NCBI GenBank assembly: GCA_049604415.1
Contig: JBMYTN010000018.1
Coordinates: 14,983-78,982, forward strand
DNA from: JBMYTN01 sp049604415
Lineage (GTDB): Bacteria; Pseudomonadota; Alphaproteobacteria; Rhodospirillales; Rhodospirillaceae
Length of the DNA stretch: 64,000 bases
Reading direction: 5' to 3'
This document shows, piece by piece, positions 27,686-37,169 of this stretch. How positions within the stretch are numbered: position 1 is the first letter of the stretch; every line of letters starts with the position of its first letter. A program made the position numbers and the translations under genes. The notes beneath the pieces were generated by a model. That model made no database searches. It was not told where the DNA came from and saw only the letters and a program-made list of their open reading frames with translations.

Positions 27686-28786
27686 TTAGATCTGCTTGAA
27701 CGACCGGCTTGGGACCGGCAGACCCAGGGCGATACCCGCAGGGGACGCCGCTTGGCCAATGGCGGCATCGGCTTTGACGCGCGGCGGGGTGGCTTGAACC
27801 TCGCCCCGGTTTGACAGGGCGTCAAACAGGCTCATCCACTGCCCGACAAAGCGGTCCTCGGCCTTCAAGGCATGTTGACGGCCTTGGATGCCCCGGCGCG
27901 GCAGGCCCCAATCGGACAGGCCGGTCATCACATCGGCCCAGGCTTCGACACTGCCCCCGGCGACGGCCACTGCACCGCCTGCCACATGCTCGGTGTAACC
28001 ATCCGCAGCGGCGCAGAACACCGCCCGACCGGCGGCTTGGGCCTCCAAGGCCACCAGGCCAAACGGCTCCCAGCGGGAGGGCATCAAAACCACATCGCAT
28101 TGGGCCATGGCCGCTGCCGGATCCTTGGCGAAACCATGGAAGCGGATCCGCTCATGGCCTTGGGCCAGGGCTTCCAGCGCCGCTCGGTCTGGACCATCGC
28201 CATGGATCTCCAACGTAAAGTCCGGATCGGCGGCCAAAAATGCCTTGATGGCAATGTCAAAGCCCTTCTGGCGGTGCAGGCGGCCGATCAGGCCCACCCG
28301 TTCCGGCTTGGCTTTCAGCGACACTTCCAAACCTAGAAACGGCGCCAGATCAACAACTGGACGGATGGTGGTCAGGGCCTCGCGCGACACCAGACCATGG
28401 CGCAAGATCCACTCTTCCTGGCCGCTGCTGACCGCAACCACCTTATCAAACAGCGCATAGCAAGACCGCAGCAAGGCGGTGAAGCGCTTATAGGGCACGA
28501 CATTGGCGGCGACAAAGCCAGCGCTATAGCTGTGCTCCACATGGATCAGCGGCAGTTTCGGATGCAAAGCCCGCAGGGCAAAGAACATCGGCACGCTGCG
28601 CCAGTTCACCGACAAATGGGACACAAGAATGTCGGCCTTAAAGACGGCGGTGGTCCACTGGCCCTTGCGCAGGGTCCGGATCTCATGGGTGGTCTCGGAC
28701 GGGCTGAGCGCGGTCAAACGCTCAAGCATGCGGGTCACGCCGCCAGCGGTGGTGTCATCAACGAGGTGCAAGATGTGCTTGGTCAT
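27686..28786 (-). CDS. GT4-family glycosyltransferase
   Basis: 366 residues, GT-B fold. N-terminal LHLVDDTTAGGVTRMLERL is an acceptor-domain loop. The donor domain has VGLIGRLHRQKGFDIAIKA, EIHGDGPDRAALEAL and the ExxxxxxxE signature in SRWEPFGLVALEAQAAG. It should add a sugar to the lipid-linked repeat unit on the cytoplasmic face. It is the last gene of the minus-strand unit from the flippase, separated from the GT2 gene by 145 bp of low-complexity DNA. Confidence 0.87.
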   Translation of the reverse strand: MTKHILHLVDDTTAGGVTRMLERLTALSPSETTHEIRTLRKGQWTTAVFKADILVSHLSVNWRSVPMFFALRALHPKLPLIHVEHSYSAGFVAANVVPYKRFTALLRSCYALFDKVVAVSSGQEEWILRHGLVSREALTTIRPVVDLAPFLGLEVSLKAKPERVGLIGRLHRQKGFDIAIKAFLAADPDFTLEIHGDGPDRAALEALAQGHERIRFHGFAKDPAAAMAQCDVVLMPSRWEPFGLVALEAQAAGRAVFCAAADGYTEHVAGGAVAVAGGSVEAWADVMTGLSDWGLPRRGIQGRQHALKAEDRFVGQWMSLFDALSNRGEVQATPPRVKADAAIGQAASPAGIALGLPVPSRSFKQI

Positions 28787-28861
28787 GGGAGGTCTCCAGT
28801 CTGAAGAGGTTTTTTCAGGGAGGCCTTGAGCAGGCCTTCCAAGGGTTCAGAGAAAAGGGGA

Positions 28862-28915
28862 AAGAGAGAGTGTGTGTGAGTGAGCGCGTGAGTGATTGAG
28901 CGAGCGCGTGAGAGC
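28862..28915. repeat. Microsatellite-like GTGA/GAGC tract between glycosyltransferase genes
   Basis: Alternating GTGT, GAGT and GAGCGCGTGAG units fill about 55 bp upstream of the GT4 gene. It is too short and irregular to be coding, and copy number could vary by slippage near the GT4 promoter. Confidence 0.55.
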
Positions 28916-28931
28916 ACCCCGGTAGGCCCGA

Positions 28932-29990
28932 TCAGGAGGCTTGCTTTGGCGGGCAAAGCACCGCCGGGGACCAGCCGCCGACCACGGCCACCGCCAGAGC
29001 AGCCGCCAAGGTGGTGACCGTCTTGATCGGCTCGGCCCAGAGCGGATGGCGGGAGCTGCGCAGGGCGGCGATGGCCAGGCGCAGGGCTTTTGGTCCCTCG
29101 CCCATCATCACCGCGCGGCGGCAGAGATAGCGGTACTGATAGGCCCGGGCCGCCGGGGCGATGGTCCGGATCACATCCGGGGCGATGGCGCTCAGCTTGG
29201 CGACCATGCGCTCCCATTGCCGGAGCTGGCGATCGATATTGGCCGACAGACCTCGGCTGTCGATCCGGTATTCGGTCAACAGGCCCGGAATGCCTTCAAC
29301 GGTCCAATCGGTGGTCAGAGCAAAGCGCATCCAGCATTCAATGTCCTCGGACTGCCGGAAGGTTTCATCGAAATACCAATCGCGCTCGGTCTCGCCCACC
29401 GGACGGAAGGCAATGGCCTGCAGGGCTTCGCGCCGGAACACGGCGACGGAGCCATTGCCAATAGGATTGCGCCGGAAGATATGGCCCACCGTGATGTCGC
29501 GCAGCCGGGGGCGTTGGCAGACCGGCAGCCGGTTACCGTCCTGATCAATCAGGCGCGATCCGGCGAAGCTCAAGCCGACTTCCGGATTGGCGTCGAGATG
29601 GGCCAGATGCTGGGCCAGCTTGGTCGGCAGCCACAGATCATCGGAATCACAAAAGCCGATCACGGGTGCCCGGCTTTCGGCAATGCCGGTGTTGCGCGCC
29701 CCAGCCAGGCCGCGATTGCGCTGGTTGACAATGCGGATCCGGGGATCGTCGAACCGACGCACCACCGCGAGGGTGTCATCCGTGGAGCCGTCATTGACGA
29801 CGACGATCTCAAAATCCCGCTCGGTCTGGGCCAGCAGGGAGGTCAGGGTCTCGGCAATGCAATGGGCCACATTATAGGCCGGGACAACGATGGAGGCCCG
29901 GGGAGGCGATATGGCGTTGGCGACAGCGTTGACGCCGACTTTGGTGGAGACGTTGGAGACGGGGTTAGTGATCATGGCGTTGGCTTTCAT
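28932..29990 (-). CDS. GT2-family glycosyltransferase
   Basis: About 352 residues, GT-A fold. ASIVVPAYNVAHCIAETL, VNDGSTDDTLAVV and GFCDSDDLWLP (DxD-like) are the nucleotide-sugar and metal sites. The C-terminal 90 residues are helical. An Asn/Val/Ala-rich lead of about 28 residues precedes the fold. ATG 29990 (or the GTG before it, or ATG 29975) can start it. It is part of the repeat-unit assembly operon. Confidence 0.86.
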   Translation of the reverse strand: MKANAMITNPVSNVSTKVGVNAVANAISPPRASIVVPAYNVAHCIAETLTSLLAQTERDFEIVVVNDGSTDDTLAVVRRFDDPRIRIVNQRNRGLAGARNTGIAESRAPVIGFCDSDDLWLPTKLAQHLAHLDANPEVGLSFAGSRLIDQDGNRLPVCQRPRLRDITVGHIFRRNPIGNGSVAVFRREALQAIAFRPVGETERDWYFDETFRQSEDIECWMRFALTTDWTVEGIPGLLTEYRIDSRGLSANIDRQLRQWERMVAKLSAIAPDVIRTIAPAARAYQYRYLCRRAVMMGEGPKALRLAIAALRSSRHPLWAEPIKTVTTLAAALAVAVVGGWSPAVLCPPKQAS

Positions 29991-30045
29991 CACAGAGGGT
30001 CAAAACAGGCTAAGGGAGAGAGGGGAGAAAGGGGGGGCAGATCCC

Positions 30046-30990
30046 TCAGCCGAAGAGTTGTGGGTGGAGACGGCGCGGCAGGATCGGGGCCAGCACGGCT
30101 CCGAACAGGGTCATCAGACCGCGACGGGGGACGTTGAAAAAACCCATGGGGCTGGCGCGCAGGGCATCGAGCGCAAAGCCCAGAGCGGTGCCGTCCGGGG
30201 CGCCGGTGCGCAAAGCCCGCCGCGCCAGATAACGCAAATGGATGGCCTCGGCCCGGCGCAGCGCGCCCTTGGTCAGAGTAGGATCCAGCGCCTTGGCGGT
30301 TTTCGCCGCAGCGGCCCAGCCGCGCTGCATCGCCCGCAGGTTTTGCGACAGCCCCATCGGGCTGGCCCGGTAATAGGTCAGGGTGTCGCCCAGGCCTTTG
30401 ATCCGGACCCCGGCGGCGACCATGCGGATCATCCATTCCACATCTTCATTGTGGACCAGGGTCGGATCGAAGCCGCCGGTGCGCCAGAATTTGTCGGACC
30501 GGATGGCGATGTTGGACATGGTGCAGACCGGGTTTTCCGCAATCAGATCGCGGATGGTCAGCGGGCCGGTCTTGACCGAGGAGCGGGTGTCAATCCGCTC
30601 GCGGCTGTTGCGGAAGAACGCGACCCGGTTATAGACCGCGTCCCAGGCCCCGTCGCCGGACATCACCCGATGCAGCTTTTCCAAGCGGTGCGGGGTCCAG
30701 AGATCGTCGGCGTCCAGGAAAGCGATCACCTCGCCCCGGGCTTTCCACAGGGCGCCGAAATTTCGGGCCGCCGAGGGACCGCTCCGATCCAGGGCGAAAA
30801 TCTTGATGCGCAGATCCCGCTCCCGCCAGCGCGCCAGGCGCTCCCGGGTGGTATCGGTCGAGCCGTCATCCACCGCAATCAGCTCCCAGGAGCCGAAGGT
30901 TTGCTTGCGGACACTGCGGATGGTGGCATCCAGATGGGCCTCTGCATTCCAGCAGGGCATGACAATGGAGAAAAAGGGTTTGCGAGACAT
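30046..30990 (-). CDS. GT2-family glycosyltransferase
   Basis: 314 residues, GT-A fold. FSIVMPCWNAEAHLDATIRS opens the domain, then VDDGSTDTTRERL, AFLDADDLWTPHRL (DxD) and NEDVEWMIRM (catalytic-base region). It shares the fold and layout of the next GT2 but differs widely in sequence, so the two probably add different sugars. It starts 3 bp after the flippase stop, so both are in one operon. Confidence 0.88.
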   Translation of the reverse strand: MSRKPFFSIVMPCWNAEAHLDATIRSVRKQTFGSWELIAVDDGSTDTTRERLARWRERDLRIKIFALDRSGPSAARNFGALWKARGEVIAFLDADDLWTPHRLEKLHRVMSGDGAWDAVYNRVAFFRNSRERIDTRSSVKTGPLTIRDLIAENPVCTMSNIAIRSDKFWRTGGFDPTLVHNEDVEWMIRMVAAGVRIKGLGDTLTYYRASPMGLSQNLRAMQRGWAAAAKTAKALDPTLTKGALRRAEAIHLRYLARRALRTGAPDGTALGFALDALRASPMGFFNVPRRGLMTLFGAVLAPILPRRLHPQLFG

Positions 30991-30993
30991 GGC

Positions 30994-32271
30994 TTAGGCT
31001 TTCCGAACAGAGGGAAGACGCGGGCCGGCCAGGAAGGGCAGCACGGCACCGATTTGCAGGACGGAGGCAACGCCGAGATAGCTCCAGGCAATCCCCTCCA
31101 GGCCATGGGGGGCGGCGATGGCCACCGCGCCGGTCAGGCCCACGGCCAGGGCCGTGGTCACGGCCAATTCCAATTCCGGACGGTTTTCCGCCCGCAGCTT
31201 CTGGGCCACAGAGGTCCAGATCAAACCCGGGATCGCGGCCAGGCAGAGAATGGCGACCACGTCCTCGGTGCCCGCCCAGCGATCCCCGAACAGCAGCGGC
31301 ACATAGACCGGGGCCAAGGCGGCTTGCAGCAACACCACCGGGGTCACCAGTGCCAAGGCCAGCAGCAGGGAGGACCGCCATGCGGCCTGCAGATCTGCGG
31401 CCCGGCAGAGATAGGGGAACAGCACCACGGAGAAGGCGGTGGAGAAGGAGGTCGCCAGGCCCAGCCCCGCATTGAAGACGAAGAAATAGACGCCCAGCGC
31501 TTCGGTCCCCAGCAACAGGCCGACCACCAGCTTGTCGGCCTGGGCCCGGGCGGCCTTGACGATCTCGACCCCCAAAATGGCCCCGCCAAAGCGCAGGAAG
31601 GGACGCAGCGGTGCGCGCGCCACGCGGGGGTCGGGGGACCAGGGCCGCAGGCGGCGCATGCTCAGCAACCAGACCGGGGCGCTGAGCAGCTTCGGCAGGA
31701 TGATCGCCAAGGGGGACGGCCAGACCCAGACCAAAGCGGCGGTCAGCAGATTGGCGAGGACCACCTGGCCACCGCTGATGGCGGCGGTGGATTTCATCTT
31801 GCCCTCGCGCATGGCCAGGGCGCAGTTCTGCAGGCCACCGGGCATGAACAGATATTCCAGACCCAGCAGGGCGAGCATCAAAGCCATCAACGGGTTCGCC
31901 CCGGACAGATACAACCCCAAAGCCAGCACCGCCTGCAGGACACAGAGCCCTAAGCACCAAAACCAGGACAACCGGCGTGCCGATTTGCAAACGCTTTCCA
32001 GATCGGCATCCGATGCGGCAATGACCCGCTGGGTCACTCCGTTCTCGGTAAAGGCCTTCAGCATGTCAGAGCTGGCCATCGCCGCTGCCGCCAAGCCAAT
32101 GGCGAAGGGATCCATGGTCCGCGCCACGGCCACCACCACCAACAGACGGGACGCCTTGCTGGAGGCCTCGGACAGGCCATAGGCCGCGAGGTTCTGCAGA
32201 AACTTGGACAGGGTGTCGTGGGGCATCGGGCGGTCTTTCGAACGGCGTTGTGGATCGGATGACCCATTCAT
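30994..32271 (-). CDS. Wzx-like oligosaccharide flippase
   Basis: Up to 425 residues with about twelve membrane helices, MOP/MATE-like polysaccharide transport fold. YGLSEASSKASRLLVVVAVARTM at the N-terminus and a mid-protein repeat FGGAILGVEIVKAARAQADKLVV match flippases that turn lipid-linked repeat units to the periplasm. A start at 32226 (MPHDTLSKF) would give 410 residues; neither start has a clear ribosome site. It is first in the minus-strand operon and divergent from the export gene. Confidence 0.83.
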   Translation of the reverse strand: MNGSSDPQRRSKDRPMPHDTLSKFLQNLAAYGLSEASSKASRLLVVVAVARTMDPFAIGLAAAAMASSDMLKAFTENGVTQRVIAASDADLESVCKSARRLSWFWCLGLCVLQAVLALGLYLSGANPLMALMLALLGLEYLFMPGGLQNCALAMREGKMKSTAAISGGQVVLANLLTAALVWVWPSPLAIILPKLLSAPVWLLSMRRLRPWSPDPRVARAPLRPFLRFGGAILGVEIVKAARAQADKLVVGLLLGTEALGVYFFVFNAGLGLATSFSTAFSVVLFPYLCRAADLQAAWRSSLLLALALVTPVVLLQAALAPVYVPLLFGDRWAGTEDVVAILCLAAIPGLIWTSVAQKLRAENRPELELAVTTALAVGLTGAVAIAAPHGLEGIAWSYLGVASVLQIGAVLPFLAGPRLPSVRKA

Positions 32272-32474
32272 ACGCCGAGACCGGAAAGCCGTGTTGGGAG
32301 CGCCAGACTAGGCAAAAGGCGCAAAATCTCGGGCGACTATCCCAAAGGATAGGACGGCGCTCCATTGGGCCTTGCGGCTGTACGGGCGCTCAAATGCAAA
32401 GGCTCCGGGGCTTGGGCAGACTAAGGGCATCACACCGACCCATGCCCTGCTGCAAACCCGAAAGGAGCTTTCCC

Positions 32475-33746
32475 ATGCTCTCCCGTCAGACCCTGTCCTT
32501 CCTGGCCATCGCCACCCTGTTCGCCGCCGCCATGACCACCACGGCCTGCGCCCCCCTGAAGATCCCGGAAAATTTTGAAACCGTGGAAAACGGTCGGGCC
32601 TATCAAGCCCAATATCGCCCCGCCAGCCTGCGCGAGGCCTATGAGGAGGCCGGGTTCAAAGCCTCCACCGACCTGAACGCGGAACGTTGTGTCGAAGCGG
32701 ACCTCTATGCCCGCCAGACCCCCTGGTCCCGCACCCCGATGGATTGGACCGCCGCTGCCGCCGAGGTCCCGGCCTTCCTGCGCCAGGAAAGCCTGTCTTT
32801 GGGGGATCTGCTGCGGATCCGGGTTGGCGAGGACGAGATGCTCTCCGGCCTGTTTGAAATCTCCCGCGATGGCATGCTGAAACTGCCGCATATGGCCGAT
32901 GTCGCCGCCCATGGCCGCGCCGTCACCGCCTTAGAAGGCGATATCCGCCGGGAACTGGTCGCCGCCGGTCTCTATCGCAGCGCCCCACAAGTCTCGGTGC
33001 GCCTGGCCGACTACGCACCTGCCTCCGTTCACGTCTCCGGCGCGGTGTTCCGCCCTGGGCTGGCCGGTCTGGGAGCGTTGCGCAGTGCCGATCAGGATGG
33101 TCTGCGCCAGGAAGTCGTCGGCGCATCGACCGAGACCCGGTCCTTAACCGCCGCCCTGCGCGCCGCCGGGGGCGTGCGTCCGGATGCCGATCTGGCCAAG
33201 GTCAGCCTGACCCGCCAGGGGGTGACCACGATCTTGGATCTGCGCCCGGTGCTGAAGGGTTACAGCTTCTCCGACGTCCTGTTGTTGGCGGGCGATCAAA
33301 TCGATGTGCCGAGCAAAACCTGCTTCCAGGAAGCCTTGATGGTGCCGGGGCCGGTGACGCCGCCGGGGGTCAAGCTGTTCCTGTCCAACCTGACCAAACC
33401 CGCCGATGCCAATGCGCTGTCCGCCATCGGCAAGGACGCCCGGGAAATGCCCTATGGCACCCGGTTCTCCCAAGCGGTGTTCGGCATGAACTGCGTCGGG
33501 GGGGCGAAGCTGACCAATGCGGACCGCAACGCCCTGCTGCTGTCCCGCAACCCGACCACCGGCCAGTCCATCGTCATCGAACGCAGCATCGAGGACCTGC
33601 TGCGTCGCGCCGACCGGGATCAGTATGACCCGTTCCTGCTGCCCGGGGACTCCATCACTTGCTACGACAGCGCCGTCACCAATGCGACCGAGCTGCTCAA
33701 AGCCATCGGCATCGGCATGGGCACCGCCCTTCTGTTCGCCCTCTGA
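32475..33746 (+). CDS. Wza-like polysaccharide export lipoprotein
   Basis: 423 residues from ATG 32475, preceded by AAAGGAG. The signal peptide MLSRQTLSFLAIATLFAAA leads to a lipobox-like TTTAC, so Cys25 is probably lipidated. The Poly_export part is LSLGDLLRIRVGEDEMLSG, then ISRDGMLKLPHMADV, with SLBB-like repeats VSVRLADYAPASVHVSGAV and a closing LLPGDSITCYDS. It is expected to form the outer-membrane secretion channel. A longer in-frame start lacks a signal peptide. It is followed by galE. Confidence 0.85.
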   Translation: MLSRQTLSFLAIATLFAAAMTTTACAPLKIPENFETVENGRAYQAQYRPASLREAYEEAGFKASTDLNAERCVEADLYARQTPWSRTPMDWTAAAAEVPAFLRQESLSLGDLLRIRVGEDEMLSGLFEISRDGMLKLPHMADVAAHGRAVTALEGDIRRELVAAGLYRSAPQVSVRLADYAPASVHVSGAVFRPGLAGLGALRSADQDGLRQEVVGASTETRSLTAALRAAGGVRPDADLAKVSLTRQGVTTILDLRPVLKGYSFSDVLLLAGDQIDVPSKTCFQEALMVPGPVTPPGVKLFLSNLTKPADANALSAIGKDAREMPYGTRFSQAVFGMNCVGGAKLTNADRNALLLSRNPTTGQSIVIERSIEDLLRRADRDQYDPFLLPGDSITCYDSAVTNATELLKAIGIGMGTALLFAL

Positions 33747-33838
33747 GCGCCGCAGCCAATCCCTTAAGACCGGGGTCGGCCTCCCCCCTGATCCCGGTCT
33801 CCTCCCAAGCCCCGCATCCGTGACCGAAAGAAAAACCA

Positions 33839-34879
33839 ATGACCCATCACCCCACCCCCACCATCCTCGTCACCGGCGGTGCCGGTTATGTGGGCAGCCA
33901 TTGCTGCGCCGCCCTGGCCCGCCTCGGCTTCCGCCCCGTGGTGTATGACAATCTGACCACCGGTCATGCCTGGGCCGTGCAATGGGGACCGCTGGAAGTC
34001 GGCGATGTCCGCGATGCGGTCCGGCTGCGGGAAGTGTTCCGCAACCACAAGCCCGATCTGGTGATGCATTTCGCCGCTCTGTCGGAAGTCGGGGCCTCCT
34101 TCGATGCGCCAGAGCGCTATTTCGACGTTAATGTGCGCGGCACCCAAACCCTGCTCCAGGTGATGGCCGAGGAAGGCTGCGCCAAGCTGGTGTTCTCCTC
34201 CACCTGCGCCCTCTATGACACCGCCAGCCTTACGGACGGTGCCCTGTTGACGGAAGACACCCCGCTGGGTCCGCTCAGCCCCTATGGCGCAACCAAAATG
34301 GCCGCCGAATCCCTGATTGAGGCCGCTGAGGGCCTCGGCGCGCTACAGGCCTTTCGCTTGCGCTATTTCAACGCCGCCGGAGCCGATCCGCTTGGCCGCA
34401 TTGGCGAGGCCCACAGCCCGGAAACTCATCTGATCCCCTTGATCCTGCAGGTCGCCTTGGGGCAACGCAAAGCGATCTCGCTGTTTGGCACTGACTATCC
34501 GACGGCGGATGGCACCTGCATCCGGGACTATGTCCATGTCAACGATCTGGGCGCGGCCCATGGTGCGGCGGCCCGGTTCCTGTTGCAGGGCGGACCGGGG
34601 GGCCAAGCCCTCAATCTTGGCTGTGGCGAGGGCCATTCGGTCCAGGACGTCATCAATGCGGTGCGTCGGGTCACCGGCCATGCCATTCCGGTCCTGCTGG
34701 CCCAGCGGCGCGCCGGAGATCCGGCCCGCTTGGTGGCCGACACCCGCATGGCCAGCCGGGTGCTGGGCTGGTCGGCGGAGCGCTCTGACCTGTTGACCAT
34801 CATCCATGATGCCTGGGGCTGGCATCAAACCAGCCGAGCCCAAGACATCGGATCAACCAGGGGCTTTAGTGCCCATTGA
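33839..34879 (+). CDS. galE: UDP-glucose 4-epimerase
   Basis: 346 residues, extended SDR. NAD motif ILVTGGAGYVGSH at residues 9-21, catalytic SSTC and Tyr149/Lys153 in SPYGATK, and the family signature RYFNAAGADP. It interconverts UDP-glucose and UDP-galactose, supplying galactose units made from GalU product. It follows the export gene by 92 bp. Confidence 0.9.
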   Translation: MTHHPTPTILVTGGAGYVGSHCCAALARLGFRPVVYDNLTTGHAWAVQWGPLEVGDVRDAVRLREVFRNHKPDLVMHFAALSEVGASFDAPERYFDVNVRGTQTLLQVMAEEGCAKLVFSSTCALYDTASLTDGALLTEDTPLGPLSPYGATKMAAESLIEAAEGLGALQAFRLRYFNAAGADPLGRIGEAHSPETHLIPLILQVALGQRKAISLFGTDYPTADGTCIRDYVHVNDLGAAHGAAARFLLQGGPGGQALNLGCGEGHSVQDVINAVRRVTGHAIPVLLAQRRAGDPARLVADTRMASRVLGWSAERSDLLTIIHDAWGWHQTSRAQDIGSTRGFSAH

Positions 34880-34971
34880 CGCTCCCCTCATCCAAACCCG
34901 ACATAGGGGGCAAATGATCCTGTTGGACGGGGCCTTCGGTCCCGTCCGCCCATTGCTCCAAGGGATGCCCC

Positions 34972-35625
34972 ATGGCCTCTTTGTCGGTTTCGCTGCCCCA
35001 CCGTCCCAACACCGTGTTGGCGGTTCTGTTTGCCCTGGCTCTGGCCATGATCAGCGCTCTGGCTCCCGGTCAGGCCCAGGCCCAATCACTGGCCCAAACC
35101 CAGTCTGCTGCCCCCGGCGATCTGTTGCGTGCCCTGCAACAAGGCGGATTGGTGGTTTATTTCCGCCATGCCGCCACCACCTGGTCCGGCGTTGACAGCA
35201 TTGACTGGCCCCGCGAACGCCAGAGATTGCTCTCGGAGCAAGGCATCAAAGACAGCAAGGCCATTGGCGCGGCCATCAAAGCCATGGGGATCCCAGTGGG
35301 CGAGGTCATTGCCAGCCCCTTTGCCCGCTGTCGGGATATGGCCGAAATCGCCTTCGGCCGGGTCGAGGAACGCGATGAATTGCTCGGCCTGCTCTCGGAC
35401 CGCGACGGCCACCCGGCCCGGATCGCCTATATGCGCGACCGGGTCAGCAGCCTGACACAGCCCGGCTTGAACCGGATGATTGTCGCCCATCGCTCCAACA
35501 TCGCCGCCGTGGCGGATGTGTCCTTGCGCGAGGGCGAAGCCGTGGTGCTGCGCCCGCTTGGCGGTGGCCGCTTCGATGTTTTGGGCACCCTGGCTCCGGA
35601 AGACTGGTCGCCGGATTTGCTATAG
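34972..35625 (+). CDS. Secreted histidine-phosphatase-family protein
   Basis: 217 residues with an N-terminal signal peptide ending at AQAQS (about residue 38). The catalytic motif is VVYFRHAATTW, RHA in place of the common RHG, with Arg in SPFARCRDMA and a second His in MIVAHRSNIAAV. It should be a periplasmic phosphomonoesterase; the substrate is unknown. Position after galE suggests envelope or polysaccharide work. Confidence 0.78.
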   Translation: MASLSVSLPHRPNTVLAVLFALALAMISALAPGQAQAQSLAQTQSAAPGDLLRALQQGGLVVYFRHAATTWSGVDSIDWPRERQRLLSEQGIKDSKAIGAAIKAMGIPVGEVIASPFARCRDMAEIAFGRVEERDELLGLLSDRDGHPARIAYMRDRVSSLTQPGLNRMIVAHRSNIAAVADVSLREGEAVVLRPLGGGRFDVLGTLAPEDWSPDLL

Positions 35626-35723
35626 CGCCCTAACCAAACAATTTCACGGGTACACCACAGGCCGCCCTCGCATGTCTGTTCTTGACGACACGGCATGCCA
35701 GCCTCATATTCTCAGTCGTTACC

Positions 35724-35739
35724 TACCTATCGATAGGTA
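35724..35739. promoter_or_regulatory. Perfect 16-bp palindrome TACCTATCGATAGGTA (operator-like)
   Basis: It lies 27 bp before the cupin start and just upstream of the AGGAGG site, where a repressor would block transcription. The size and symmetry suit a TetR- or HxlR-type dimer, but no regulator gene of those classes is in the window. Confidence 0.55.
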
Positions 35740-35765
35740 AATAATAGCAAGCTTAGGAGGACGCC

Positions 35766-36467
35766 ATGGACCTCAACGCGGATTTCAGCCAGCGCGCGGC
35801 GGTGCATTTCGGCCAGGGGGCCTGGAAAGCCTCGCCCATGGCCGGGGTGGACCGGCATATGCTCGACCGGATCGGGGACGAGGTCGCCCGGGCCACCAGC
35901 ATTGTCCGCTATGCCCCGGGCAGTGCCTTTTCCGCCCACACCCATGGCGGGGGCGAGGAATATCTGGTGCTGGAAGGCGTGTTCCAGGACGAACATGGCG
36001 ACTTCCCGGTCGGAAGCTATGTCCGCAACCCGCCGACCTCGGCCCATATCCCACGCTCCGACCCCGGCAGCATCATTTTTGTCAAACTCTGGCAGTTCGA
36101 TCCACAGGACCGCCAGACGGTGCGGATTGACAGCAACGCCCGCACCCCGGTCCCGGTCACCGGGCGCGAGGGCGTGCGCGAGATCCCGCTTTATGCCGAT
36201 GACCGGGAGCGGGTGCGGATCGAACAGTGGGCTGCCGACCAGGACATCACCCTTTCCGACCACCAAGGCCTGGAAATCCTGGTCCTGGGGGGCGATTTCG
36301 AAGAGGGCGGCGAGAGATTCTCCCGGTTCTCCTGGCTGCGCCTGCCGCCCGGCCAAGCTTTTATGGGCCGCAGCGGCGGCTCTGGGGCACAGCTTTGGAT
36401 CAAGAGCGATCACCTTGCCGAGCCGCAAACCGCGCCCCAGCCCGCGCCTAATCCAGAAACGCCATAG
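35766..36467 (+). CDS. Bicupin protein (ChrR-type cupin)
   Basis: 233 residues with two cupin barrels. The first has the metal-binding pattern SAHTHGGGEEYLVLEG and a second motif HIPRSDPGS; the second barrel has LVLGGDFEEGGERF. This resembles the ChrR cupin of anti-sigma factors, but the zinc N-terminal anti-sigma domain is absent, so it may be an enzyme or sensor. AGGAGG supports the start. It heads an operon with an SDR and an FAD oxidase behind a palindromic site. Confidence 0.75.
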   Translation: MDLNADFSQRAAVHFGQGAWKASPMAGVDRHMLDRIGDEVARATSIVRYAPGSAFSAHTHGGGEEYLVLEGVFQDEHGDFPVGSYVRNPPTSAHIPRSDPGSIIFVKLWQFDPQDRQTVRIDSNARTPVPVTGREGVREIPLYADDRERVRIEQWAADQDITLSDHQGLEILVLGGDFEEGGERFSRFSWLRLPPGQAFMGRSGGSGAQLWIKSDHLAEPQTAPQPAPNPETP

Positions 36468-36476
36468 GAGCCTGCC

Positions 36477-37169
36477 ATGACCGAGACCACCGCCCCGCCC
36501 TTTGCCCTGATCGCCGGTGCTGGCCCTGGCCTTGGCGAGGCCCTGATGCGCCGCTTCCGGGATCAAGGCCATCGGGTGCTCGGCTTGGCCCGCACCGCCC
36601 GGCAGACCGAGGATGGCTTGACGGTGCAAAGCCTGGATCTGACCGACACTGAACAGATGCCCGCCCAGCTCGACGCCCTGGTGGCCCAAAACGGAGTGCC
36701 CACAGTGGTGGTGCACAATCCGGCCAAGCTGCTGATCGCCCCCTTGGCCGAAACCGACCCGGCGGATTTTGAGGCAGTCTGGAAGGCCACCTGCCTGTCC
36801 GCCATGCTGCTGGGACGCAGCCTGTTGCCGAAAATGGCAGACGCCGGGGGTGGCAGTTTTCTGGTTTCCGGAGCCACCGCCAGCCTGCGCGGCGGGGCCC
36901 GCTTCGCCGCCTTCGCCTCGGCCAAATTCGCCCTGCGCGGCCTGACCCAGGCCATGGCGCGGGAGTTCCAACCCCAAGGCATCCATGTCGCCCATGTGAT
37001 CTTGGATGGCATCATCGATACGCCCAACAGCCGCTCCATGCATGGCCTGAGCGAAGACAAGATGATGAACACCGCCGAGATCGCCGAGACCTATTGGCAA
37101 TTGGCCGCCCAACCCCGGTCAACCTGGACCCATGAGCTGGATTTGCGCCCCATGGCGGAGCGGTTCTGA
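36477..37169 (+). CDS. Short-chain dehydrogenase family protein lacking the catalytic Tyr
   Basis: 230 residues. The nucleotide motif is AGAGPGLGEAL in place of the usual GxxxGxG, and Ser is present in LVSGATAS. The YxxxK motif reads FASAK, so Tyr is replaced by Phe146 while Lys150 stays. It may be a divergent reductase or a non-catalytic NADP-binding protein. AGGAG precedes ATG 36477, and its stop overlaps the next start (TGATG). Confidence 0.78.
   Translation: MTETTAPPFALIAGAGPGLGEALMRRFRDQGHRVLGLARTARQTEDGLTVQSLDLTDTEQMPAQLDALVAQNGVPTVVVHNPAKLLIAPLAETDPADFEAVWKATCLSAMLLGRSLLPKMADAGGGSFLVSGATASLRGGARFAAFASAKFALRGLTQAMAREFQPQGIHVAHVILDGIIDTPNSRSMHGLSEDKMMNTAEIAETYWQLAAQPRSTWTHELDLRPMAERF

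Noticed and set aside
29890..31953. 687-codon forward frame opposite the GT2 and flippase genes
   Set aside because: Gln/Gly/His-rich shadow of three clear minus-strand genes; no domain.
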